Assembly (NCBI GenBank): GCA_009704515.1
Contig: WLDZ01000080.1
Coordinates: forward strand, 1-5,035
Reading direction: 5' to 3'
From: Actinomycetota bacterium
GTDB lineage: Bacteria > Actinomycetota > Actinomycetes > Nanopelagicales > Nanopelagicaceae
DNA length: 5,035 nucleotides
The translations under genes were made by a program, and so were the position numbers. A model generated the notes under the pieces. That model was not told the origin of the DNA. It did not search any database and saw only the letters and a list, made by a program, of their open reading frames with translations. Shown here in pieces: positions 1 to 3,655 of the stretch (position 1 is its first letter; every line of letters starts with the position of its first letter).

Positions 1-460
1 CTTGAATTGCATTTGAAGGTAGAGCGCGGAGAAGTGCGATCTCTCCTTCAAAATCTTCGAGGGAGGCAAAGTTACGGTATACCGATGCATATCGCAGGTA
101 AGCCACCTCATCGAGTTCGCGGAGTGGCGCAAGAATTGCCATTCCCACCTCGTTGGCTTCGATCTCAGCTTGACCAGTAGCGCGAAGGGTTTCTTCAACG
201 CGTTGGGCAAGTAAGACCAAATCATCTTCATTAACTGGGCGTCCCTGGCAGGCCTTACGAACACCGACAAGAACTTTCTCGCGGCTAAATGGTTCGGTTG
301 CCCCTGATCGCTTGATGATGTTAAGGAGTGCGACCTCTTGGGTTGAAAAACGCTGTGAGCACTGTGGGCATTCGCGACGACGGCGAATTTGTGTGCCATC
401 TTCAACTGGACGAGAGTCGATCACGCGCGAATCGTCGTGGCGGCAAAATGGGCAGATCAT
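1..460 (-). CDS. nrdR: Transcriptional repressor NrdR (3' end beyond the left edge)
   Basis: NrdR senses ATP/dATP and represses ribonucleotide reductase genes by binding paired NrdR boxes. 153 codons are visible and no stop is reached; family members are usually about 150-165 residues, so little is missing. The protein begins MICPFC. The zinc-ribbon cysteines are C3, C6, C31 and C34, followed by the basic stretch RRRRECPQC, and the ATP-cone domain spans roughly residues 49-139, with PFSREK at 58-63 and YASVYRNF at 124-131 as family hallmarks. The start at 460 is chosen because the zinc finger must begin at residue 3 and an AAAGGA Shine-Dalgarno (469-474) lies 8 nt upstream. In Streptomyces and relatives nrdR is followed by nrdJ, the B12-dependent class II reductase; here that would lie off the left edge, which is an inference. 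Four NrdR-box-like sites in the leader suggest autoregulation. Confidence 0.96.
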   Translation of the reverse strand, partial: MICPFCRHDDSRVIDSRPVEDGTQIRRRRECPQCSQRFSTQEVALLNIIKRSGATEPFSREKVLVGVRKACQGRPVNEDDLVLLAQRVEETLRATGQAEIEANEVGMAILAPLRELDEVAYLRYASVYRNFASLEDFEGEIALLRALPSNAIQ

Positions 461-468
461 CCGGCGTG

Positions 469-474
469 TCCTTT
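469..474 (-). promoter_or_regulatory. Ribosome binding site of nrdR
   Basis: The minus strand reads AAAGGA 8 nt before the ATG at 460. It supports that start codon, which also puts the first zinc-finger cysteine at residue 3. Confidence 0.7.
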
Positions 475-497
475 CTCTAAATCCATCACTTTTCATT

Positions 498-513
498 CAA
501 CTACATATAGTGG
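498..513. promoter_or_regulatory. NrdR box A (strong)
   Basis: The site CAACTACATATAGTGG matches 12 of 16 positions of the commonly quoted NrdR box ACACTATATATAGTGT, with the palindromic core CTA..TATAGTG kept. It lies about 40 bp upstream of the nrdR start codon, so it is well placed for repression of nrdR and anything co-transcribed with it. A weaker site is centred 31 bp further upstream (529-544), about three helical turns, which is the spacing typical of NrdR box pairs. Confidence 0.75.
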
Positions 514-528
514 GGAATTGGAGAAACT

Positions 529-553
529 ACACTAGAAACACTAGTAATGGAAG
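529..553. promoter_or_regulatory. Two overlapping degenerate NrdR-box-like sites
   Basis: The heptamer ACACTAG occurs twice, at 529-535 and 538-544, each matching the left half of the NrdR consensus. Read as 16-mers, 529-544 matches 10 of 16 positions and 538-553 matches 9 of 16. Taken alone they would be weak. Their centres, however, are exactly 31 bp from box A and from box B respectively, so each may be the weak partner of a strong box. The assignment is inferred from spacing. Confidence 0.45.
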
Positions 554-568
554 TTTTCGCCTCTTGGA

Positions 569-584
569 CCCCTATATATAGTAG
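569..584. promoter_or_regulatory. NrdR box B (strong)
   Basis: CCCCTATATATAGTAG contains the full 11-base core CTATATATAGT of the NrdR consensus and matches 12 of 16 positions overall. It lies about 110 bp upstream of the nrdR start. The A/T-rich core could also serve as a -10 element on the minus strand, but no good -35 hexamer is visible at the right distance, so the transcription start is not assigned. Confidence 0.75.
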
Positions 585-672
585 GAACTCTAAAGCATTT
601 CTAGAGAGTTTGCAGGATGAACCTCGCGACACGCCATAGATTGTTTTCTGGGCGTGAGCGAGCGCGACGCGC

Positions 673-1041
673 TTAAGAGTTGAGAGGGATTCGGATCTCT
701 TGGCCGGTTGAAACATCAGCTGAAGAGAGGCTATTGATCTCGATAATCTCTGAGACGAGAGCCTGTGTAGAGCCTGAATCTGAGAGCTGGCCAGCGAGTG
801 ACCAGAGGGTGTCGCCTGGGGCGACTGTGACGGTAATAAAGCGAGCGCTGGTGGCAGCCTCGCTGGAATCGCCAGCTGATGTGTTGGCCCCAGCTTCACC
901 GCCTGCAACTGATGCCACCACGATAGCGAGAGAAAGAACCACGAGAGTGCGGGCTAGGCGGCCACGGCGATTAAGTCGCACGGACGGATTGGCCAAAAAG
1001 CCTTGATTTACACTGCTTACAGAGATCGTTAAAGCGCTCAT
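673..1041 (-). CDS. Membrane-anchored LysM protein, probable SOS-induced division inhibitor (ChiZ/DivS/YneA position)
   Basis: A 122-residue protein: a short basic N-terminal segment (RLNRRGRLAR, 22-31), one hydrophobic segment (about 32-47) that anchors or exports it, an Ala/Ser-rich linker (48-67), and one LysM domain (about 69-118) with the typical VAPGDTLWSLA start and a GQEIRIP end. LysM binds peptidoglycan, so the domain should lie outside the membrane. The start at 1041 has an AGGAG Shine-Dalgarno (1050-1054) 8 nt upstream. Its place between nrdR and divergent lexA matches Rv2719c (ChiZ) of M. tuberculosis and DivS of Corynebacterium, which are SOS-induced and delay division; YneA of Bacillus is the analogue. 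A perfect SOS box 40 bp upstream supports LexA control. The division role is inferred from synteny, architecture and that box; sequence similarity outside LysM is low in this group. No catalytic hydrolase domain is visible. Confidence 0.85.
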   Translation of the reverse strand: MSALTISVSSVNQGFLANPSVRLNRRGRLARTLVVLSLAIVVASVAGGEAGANTSAGDSSEAATSARFITVTVAPGDTLWSLAGQLSDSGSTQALVSEIIEINSLSSADVSTGQEIRIPLNS

Positions 1042-1049
1042 GGTCTTTA

Positions 1050-1054
1050 CTCCT
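1050..1054 (-). promoter_or_regulatory. Ribosome binding site of the LysM gene
   Basis: AGGAG on the minus strand lies 8 nt before the ATG at 1041 and fixes that start. Confidence 0.7.
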
Positions 1055-1064
1055 GCTATCTAAC

Positions 1065-1080
1065 AACCTTGGGGAAGGTT
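1065..1080. repeat. Short inverted repeat in the LysM gene leader
   Basis: AACCTT-GGGG-AAGGTT is a perfect 6-bp inverted repeat with a 4-nt loop. It abuts the first SOS box and lies in the expected 5' leader or core promoter of the LysM gene. It might be an operator or a small leader hairpin; nothing else in the window repeats it. Confidence 0.4.
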
Positions 1081-1081
1081 T

Positions 1082-1097
1082 TCGAACATCTGTTCGA
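1082..1097. promoter_or_regulatory. SOS box 1 (LexA operator, perfect)
   Basis: TCGAACATCTGTTCGA is a perfect match to the actinobacterial/Gram-positive LexA operator TCGAAC-N4-GTTCGA. It lies 40 bp upstream of the LysM gene start. TTCGAA at its left edge is 17 bp from a weak TTAGAT -10-like hexamer on the minus strand, so bound LexA would cover a plausible -35 region of the LysM promoter. It could also act on lexA, about 90 bp away on the other side. Confidence 0.92.
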
Positions 1098-1140
1098 TAA
1101 GAGAAAGATACCCCCAGCCACCGACAAGTGCAAGCTAAAT

Positions 1141-1156
1141 TCGAACATATGTTTGA
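1141..1156. promoter_or_regulatory. SOS box 2 (LexA operator, one mismatch)
   Basis: TCGAACATATGTTTGA differs from the consensus palindrome at one base (GTTTGA instead of GTTCGA). It lies 31 bp upstream of the chosen lexA start and overlaps a -10-like TAAATT at 1136-1141, so it is placed for autorepression of lexA. The imperfect half-site suggests weaker binding than box 1. The centres of the two boxes are 59 bp apart. Confidence 0.88.
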
Positions 1157-1158
1157 TT

Positions 1159-1167
1159 TTATCCACA
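1159..1167 (+). promoter_or_regulatory. Perfect DnaA box in the lexA leader
   Basis: TTATCCACA is the strict consensus DnaA 9-mer. It sits between SOS box 2 and the lexA start codon. Its TCCACA (1162-1167) is also one arm of a perfect 6-bp inverted repeat with TGTGGA (1171-1176) and a 3-nt loop, which could form a small hairpin just before the start codon. Whether DnaA binds here is unknown. Confidence 0.5.
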
Positions 1168-1187
1168 ACCTGTGGAACCATCTGTGC

Positions 1188-1832
1188 ATGGCCAAAAAGA
1201 TATCCCCCGATAGCGAGCTCACCAGCCGCCAAGCACTCATCCTCGACTACCTCAAAGCGTCAGTCGAGAGCCAGGGCTATGCCCCCACCATGCGAGAGAT
1301 CGGCGCCGCTGTCGGCCTGACCTCATCTGCATCCGTTAAATACCAACTCGATATTTTGGAAGAGAAAGGTTTGATTCGTCGCGGCGATAATTCTGGTCGC
1401 GCTATCGAACTAGTTATCCCTGACTCTGAACTAGGTAATACAACCCCTGTCGGTAAGACTCAATTTATTCCACTCGTTGGATCTATTGCAGCCGGTGTTC
1501 CGATAACTGCAGACCAGATGGTTGAAGAGACTATGCCACTTCCTGAAAGTCTGGTTGGAAGCGGTGATCTCTTTATGCTCAAGGTAAAGGGTGAATCAAT
1601 GATTGATGCAGCAATCTGTGATGGTGACTTCGTTGTTATACGCCAGCAGAAAGATGCCAACAATGGCGAGATCGTTGCAGCAATGATTGATGGCGAAGCA
1701 ACTGTTAAGACCTTCTCTCGCAAGAGTGGCAAGGTCTGGTTGTTACCTGCAAATGATGCTTTCGAACCTATCGATGGAACTCATTGCGAAATCTTAGGTA
1801 AGGTAACAGCTGTTCTACGTTCTGTTCACTAG
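1188..1832 (+). CDS. lexA: SOS response repressor and autoprotease LexA
   Basis: LexA represses DNA-damage genes and cleaves itself when stimulated by RecA filaments. The 214-residue product has an N-terminal winged helix-turn-helix (about 1-72; the recognition part includes [20 protein letters not shown] at 33-52) and a C-terminal S24 peptidase domain (about 93-211). The self-cleavage bond is Ala102-Gly103 in SIAAGVP; the catalytic dyad is Ser137 in GESMID and Lys174 in ATVKTF. All key residues are present, so it should be functional. The ATG at 1188 (MAKKIS) is chosen over in-frame starts at 1128 and 1149 because those lie before or inside SOS box 2 and would add a non-conserved tail. No strong Shine-Dalgarno precedes it, only a GGAA, so translation may be weak or use another signal. 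It is divergent from the LysM gene and convergent with the toxin gene, 42 bp away. Confidence 0.97.
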   Translation: MAKKISPDSELTSRQALILDYLKASVESQGYAPTMREIGAAVGLTSSASVKYQLDILEEKGLIRRGDNSGRAIELVIPDSELGNTTPVGKTQFIPLVGSIAAGVPITADQMVEETMPLPESLVGSGDLFMLKVKGESMIDAAICDGDFVVIRQQKDANNGEIVAAMIDGEATVKTFSRKSGKVWLLPANDAFEPIDGTHCEILGKVTAVLRSVH

Positions 1833-1874
1833 AACAACTAGAACCACGAGAAGCCCTAGAAGAGCTATCTGGCA

Positions 1875-2162
1875 CTACTTATCGGTGTAGTGGAACCGTG
1901 CTGTCAGAATCACAATTTTTTTGCCTTCGACTCGGTAAACCAAGCGATGGATGCGATCTATTCTTCTTGAATACGTTTCGTTTTCGTAGAACCTCAAACG
2001 CTCAGGTTTGCCGATTCCTGATGCAGGGTCTTCGCAACAGGATTGTATGAGCCTGTTAATTCTCGCCAGCGTCTTGAGGTTGCCCGATTGTTGCCAGTAG
2101 ACAAAATCCAAATCGGCCTGGCTTGTAGATTCAACTATGAAACTGGTTTTCTTTTCTGCCAC
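1875..2162 (-). CDS. yoeB: Type II toxin, YoeB/Txe family mRNA interferase
   Basis: YoeB toxins bind the ribosome and cut mRNA in the A site when freed from the antitoxin. The 95-residue protein fits the family throughout: YWQQSGNLKTLARIN, GKPERLRF, SRRIDRIHRLVY and the C-terminal ARFHY. The residues matching the E. coli YoeB catalytic set (E46, R65, H83, and Y84) are E54, R73, H91 and Y92, so it should be active. It carries about 8 extra N-terminal residues and a short TDK tail compared with the 84-residue E. coli protein. The start is GTG at 2162, and its G is also the last base of the antitoxin stop codon (TAGTG), so the two genes overlap by one base and translation is probably coupled. 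The toxin has no visible promoter of its own. Confidence 0.94.
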   Translation of the reverse strand: MAEKKTSFIVESTSQADLDFVYWQQSGNLKTLARINRLIQSCCEDPASGIGKPERLRFYENETYSRRIDRIHRLVYRVEGKKIVILTARFHYTDK

Positions 2163-2470
2163 TACTTGCGGCTCTTAGCTTTGGTACCGCTGCTAAGTAA
2201 ATCTCCATGTAACGTGCCATCAACAGTTATCGGCAGCGATAAAGGCTTTGTTTGACCCCTATCGGCCTCTTCTATCGATTTTAAAAGCCAATCACGATTG
2301 GCTGGTGTGGAAAGTAAATACTGCATCTCCAACATGTTCTCCCACTCACTCTCGGAGACGAGCACGGCGTTGCCAGCATTAGATGTAATCAATACCGCTT
2401 CTTGATCATCATTTACTTGCTTGATGAGTGGAAAGAGATTTTGTCGTGCAGTTGATGCAGGGATAGACAT
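2162..2470 (-). CDS. yefM: Antitoxin, YefM/Phd family
   Basis: The antitoxin neutralises the downstream YoeB toxin and represses the operon. The N-terminal Phd/YefM fold is recognisable: SIPASTARQNLFPLIKQV (2-19), then VLITSNAGNAVLVSESEWENMLEM. The C-terminal part (from about residue 55) is expected to be flexible and to wrap the toxin; the product has 102 residues, somewhat longer than the 83 of E. coli YefM because of a basic tail ending KAKSRK. The ATG at 2470 is chosen over an in-frame upstream start at 2527 because AAAGGAG (2477-2483) lies 6 nt before it and because the family begins just before the STARQNL segment. An upstream start would also run through the operator. Confidence 0.93.
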   Translation of the reverse strand: MSIPASTARQNLFPLIKQVNDDQEAVLITSNAGNAVLVSESEWENMLEMQYLLSTPANRDWLLKSIEEADRGQTKPLSLPITVDGTLHGDLLSSGTKAKSRK

Positions 2471-2476
2471 GGGCAG

Positions 2477-2483
2477 CTCCTTT
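2477..2483 (-). promoter_or_regulatory. Ribosome binding site of the antitoxin gene
   Basis: AAAGGAG on the minus strand, 6 nt before the ATG at 2470, is among the strongest Shine-Dalgarno sequences in the window. It decides the start and fits the need for more antitoxin than toxin. Confidence 0.8.
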
Positions 2484-2508
2484 GGAATTTCCCCAAGAAT
2501 AGCACTCC

Positions 2509-2526
2509 TGTACGACATCTGGTACA
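2509..2526. promoter_or_regulatory. Putative YefM-YoeB operator
   Basis: Two near-copies of the TGTACA core (TGTACG at 2509-2514 and GGTACA at 2521-2526) have centres 12 bp apart. Together they form the inverted repeat TGTAC-N8-GTACA, about 40 bp upstream of the antitoxin start. The E. coli yefM-yoeB operator is described as adjacent palindromes with TGTACA cores at this spacing, so autoregulation by the complex is likely. Confidence 0.65.
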
Positions 2527-2560
2527 ACTACTTTAAGTAACGAAATCTGTTTGGGTAGAG

Positions 2561-2929
2561 CTAGAGCGAGCGCTCGATTATTCGTGTCGCCAGCTTAATC
2601 AGCCATGAATTTCGATGCCCTGCAACCCACTTATATCCGAAGCGACCCAGAGGCCCAGAGGCGCGAACGATGAACCCCAATACCCAGTTGCCGCGACGTC
2701 CCAGCAGAAATGCAATTGCATCAGGGCCTACATAGACTTTTCCGCTATGAAGCACATGCACTGCTTTTGAGCACTCTTCATAGGTCAATCCATAAAAATC
2801 CAAATCAGCTCGCTGAAATGCGATTGCATCAACTACTAACTTTTTTTCAACCCAGGCCATCGTCGCTTCACAGAAACGGCATTCGCCATCGGTCAGAACA
2901 ACAATCTCAGATGCGTATGCAGAGCTCAC
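2561..2929 (-). CDS. DCC-family (DUF393) thiol-disulfide oxidoreductase-like protein
   Basis: A 122-residue protein with the defining motif D14-G15-E16-C17-R18-F19-C20 (DGxCxxC) directly after the first beta strand (EIVVLTD). This places it in the DCC/DUF393 family, related to thioredoxin-like folds. The CxxC pair suggests thiol-disulfide exchange, but substrates are unknown. Further along are the family-typical ADLDFYGLTYEECSKAVHVL and a VYVGPDAIAFLL segment, then a hydrophobic, aromatic C-terminal part (WVLGFIVRASGPLGRFGYKWVAGHR). There is no signal peptide, so it is probably cytoplasmic or at the inner face of the membrane. The start is GTG at 2929, immediately after the TAA stop of the DoxX-like gene, with no good ribosome site of its own; translation is probably coupled. 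The same frame is open on both sides of that stop. Confidence 0.86.
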   Translation of the reverse strand: MSSAYASEIVVLTDGECRFCEATMAWVEKKLVVDAIAFQRADLDFYGLTYEECSKAVHVLHSGKVYVGPDAIAFLLGRRGNWVLGFIVRASGPLGRFGYKWVAGHRNSWLIKLATRIIERSL

Positions 2930-3373
2930 TTACACCGACCGTTGCTTCAAAGACTTGATGAGTTTCCATGCTAAAAAGAATAGAAAGAACTGGAAAGGCA
3001 ATCGCGCATAAGCAATCAGGGGCTCTGGCATTGGCCGATCACTCCACTCGATTGCCATATTGATATTGGCGGGATAGACAGCGATAAAGAGCGCCAGTGC
3101 GCCATAGGCGCCCCACAAGCGAAGTGACTTACCAAATATCTGTGCAGTCAGAGGCGAAAGCAGAGCCAGCCCAATTGCAATCTCAGCAAGGCCACTGAGG
3201 TATGTATAGATGCGTGGATCACCCGGAAGGCCCGATGGAACAATCGCATCGAGTCCTGAAGGAAATATAAAGTGCCCAACCCCTGCACCAAGCAGGATGT
3301 AACCCATGATGCGACGAAGCTTCTGATCTGCCAGTTGATTGTCCTTCTGATTATTCATAGCTAATAATGACAT
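2930..3373 (-). CDS. DoxX-like integral membrane protein
   Basis: A 147-residue protein with about four membrane segments (near 22-37, 56-75, 85-105 and 118-137) and the pattern of DoxX-like proteins: GYILLGAGVGHFIFPSGLD after the first helix start, GLAEIAIGLALL in the second, YPANINMAIEW after the third. DoxX relatives take part in membrane redox chemistry linked to thiols or quinones, for example the DoxX-SodA-SseA complex of mycobacteria. The exact role here is unknown. The ATG at 3373 is chosen; in-frame alternatives are a TTG at 3382 and an ATG at 3358, and none has a clear Shine-Dalgarno, so the start is uncertain by 3-5 codons. It is transcribed with the DCC gene, which begins at the next base after its stop, suggesting a membrane partner for that thiol protein. 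A terminator hairpin lies just upstream, so its own promoter must overlap the hairpin or transcription leaks from the tRNA. Confidence 0.82.
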   Translation of the reverse strand: MSLLAMNNQKDNQLADQKLRRIMGYILLGAGVGHFIFPSGLDAIVPSGLPGDPRIYTYLSGLAEIAIGLALLSPLTAQIFGKSLRLWGAYGALALFIAVYPANINMAIEWSDRPMPEPLIAYARLPFQFFLFFLAWKLIKSLKQRSV

Positions 3374-3380
3374 GTTCGAC

Positions 3381-3419
3381 AAAAGCAGAGTAGCCCGAGC
3401 TGACGAGACTCGGGCTACT
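3381..3419 (-). terminator. Intrinsic terminator downstream of the tRNA gene
   Basis: A perfect 11-bp inverted repeat (3389-3399 with 3409-3419, arm AGTAGCCCGAG, 9-nt loop) is followed on the minus strand by CTGC and then TTTT (3384-3381). It lies 10 bp beyond the tRNA 3' end and ends 8 bp before the DoxX-like start. The T-run is short and offset by 4 nt, so some read-through into the DoxX-DCC operon is possible. Confidence 0.75.
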
Positions 3420-3424
3420 GAGAG

Positions 3425-3507
3425 TGCGTACCTCTGGCGGGATTCGAACCCGCAACCTCTGCCTTCGTCAGAAGAGCGCTCTATCCGTTGAGCTACAGAG
3501 GTACGCA
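3425..3507. repeat. 12-bp inverted repeat extending the tRNA acceptor stem
   Basis: TGCGTACCTCTG (3425-3436) and CAGAGGTACGCA (3496-3507) are perfect reverse complements. The 7-bp acceptor stem is thus prolonged by 5 more pairs between the 5' leader and 3' trailer, including the discriminator base, in the precursor. Confidence 0.7.
3429..3502 (-). tRNA. tRNA with irregular anticodon arm (best-pairing anticodon GAC, Val; D-arm Arg-like)
   Basis: Cloverleaf read on the minus strand: acceptor ACCTCTG/CAGAGGT (7 perfect pairs, A1-U72), T8 A9, D-stem GCTC/GAGC with loop AACGGATA, T-arm GCGGG-TTCGAAT-CCCGC (perfect), discriminator A. CCA is not encoded (ACG follows). The gene has 74 nt, one more than expected, and the surplus lies in the anticodon arm, which has 18 nt. 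The best folding is CTCTT, loop CTGACGA and AGG(C)AG with one bulged C, which reads anticodon GAC (Val). An 8-nt loop containing ACG (Arg) is possible but leaves a C-C mismatch and two G-U pairs. The D-loop (GGATA, A20) resembles tRNA-Arg. Identity is therefore uncertain. It is followed by an intrinsic terminator and is transcribed alone or as the first part of a unit with the DoxX gene. Confidence 0.78.
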
Positions 3508-3539
3508 GCAGGAAGATAGAGATAATCGAGGGCCGAGAA

Positions 3540-3560
3540 ACACATCAGAATCAGATGTGT
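3540..3560. repeat. Small hairpin upstream of the tRNA
   Basis: ACACATC (3540-3546) and GATGTGT (3554-3560) form a 7-bp inverted repeat with a 7-nt loop. It lies in the 85-bp stretch between the tRNA fragment and the tRNA. No T-run follows it on either strand, so it is not a standard terminator; it may be an operator or part of the tRNA leader. Confidence 0.4.
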
Positions 3561-3566
3561 GGATAA
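3558..3566 (-). promoter_or_regulatory. Second perfect DnaA box, upstream of the tRNA
   Basis: The minus strand reads TTATCCACA, the strict DnaA 9-mer. It overlaps the right arm of the small hairpin and lies about 55 bp before the tRNA 5' end. Two perfect boxes in 5 kb is more than chance predicts (about 0.04 expected on both strands), but single boxes also occur with no known function. Confidence 0.4.
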
Positions 3567-3587
3567 GTTAGGTGCTATATTTTCAAC

Positions 3588-3619
3588 TCGTCAGAAGAGC
3601 GCACCAAAAGAGCTACAGA
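3588..3619 (-). pseudogene. Truncated copy of the tRNA 5' half
   Basis: Two blocks match the tRNA in the same order and strand: TCTGTAGCTC (3610-3619, equal to 3490-3499 in the tRNA) and GCGCTCTTCTGACGA (3588-3602, equal to 3465-3479). The D-loop region between them differs and is 3 nt shorter (TTTTGGT). The 3' half of the tRNA (T-arm and 3' acceptor) and the start of the acceptor are missing. It directly abuts the terminator of the propeller gene. This is best read as a decayed partial tandem duplication; it cannot fold as a tRNA. Confidence 0.7.
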
Positions 3620-3655
3620 AAAACCCGCAGAGGAATCTGCGGGTTTTCTTTTTTT
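3619..3655. terminator. Bidirectional intrinsic terminator after the propeller gene
   Basis: An 11-bp stem AAAACCCGCAG (3620-3630) / CTGCGGGTTTT (3637-3647) with a 6-nt loop begins 7 bp past the stop codon of the propeller gene on the minus strand, where it is followed by a short T-run (3623-3619). On the plus strand it is followed by C and seven Ts (3649-3655), so it also works in that direction, although no plus-strand gene ends here. Confidence 0.88.

Noticed and set aside
630..656. Terminator after the LysM gene (CACGCC/GGCGTG hairpin)
   Set aside because: Only 6 bp with a 15-nt loop and no T-run on the minus strand; it may be a leader structure of nrdR, but support is too weak.
461..672. 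Cobalamin riboswitch in the nrdR leader
   Set aside because: A B12 switch would be plausible near a class II reductase, but no B12-box-like sequence or suitable folding was seen.
673..1041. Open frames at 680-1006 plus and 501-908 minus
   Set aside because: They are antisense or out-of-frame shadows of the LysM gene and of the NrdR-box region, without ribosome sites or recognisable domains.
1128..1187. Longer LexA from 1128 or 1149
   Set aside because: These starts lie before or inside SOS box 2, and the added residues do not resemble LexA.
2471..2527. Longer antitoxin starting at 2527
   Set aside because: It would run through the operator palindrome and bypass the strong AAAGGAG at 2477-2483; the family begins close to the ATG at 2470.
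2567..2576. Palindrome CGAGCGCTCG
   Set aside because: It lies in the last codons of the DCC gene, has no T-run, and is explained by coding sequence.
3371..3379. SOS-like half-site at the DoxX start (GTTCGA)
   Set aside because: Only one half-site is present; the matching TCGAAC at the right distance is missing.
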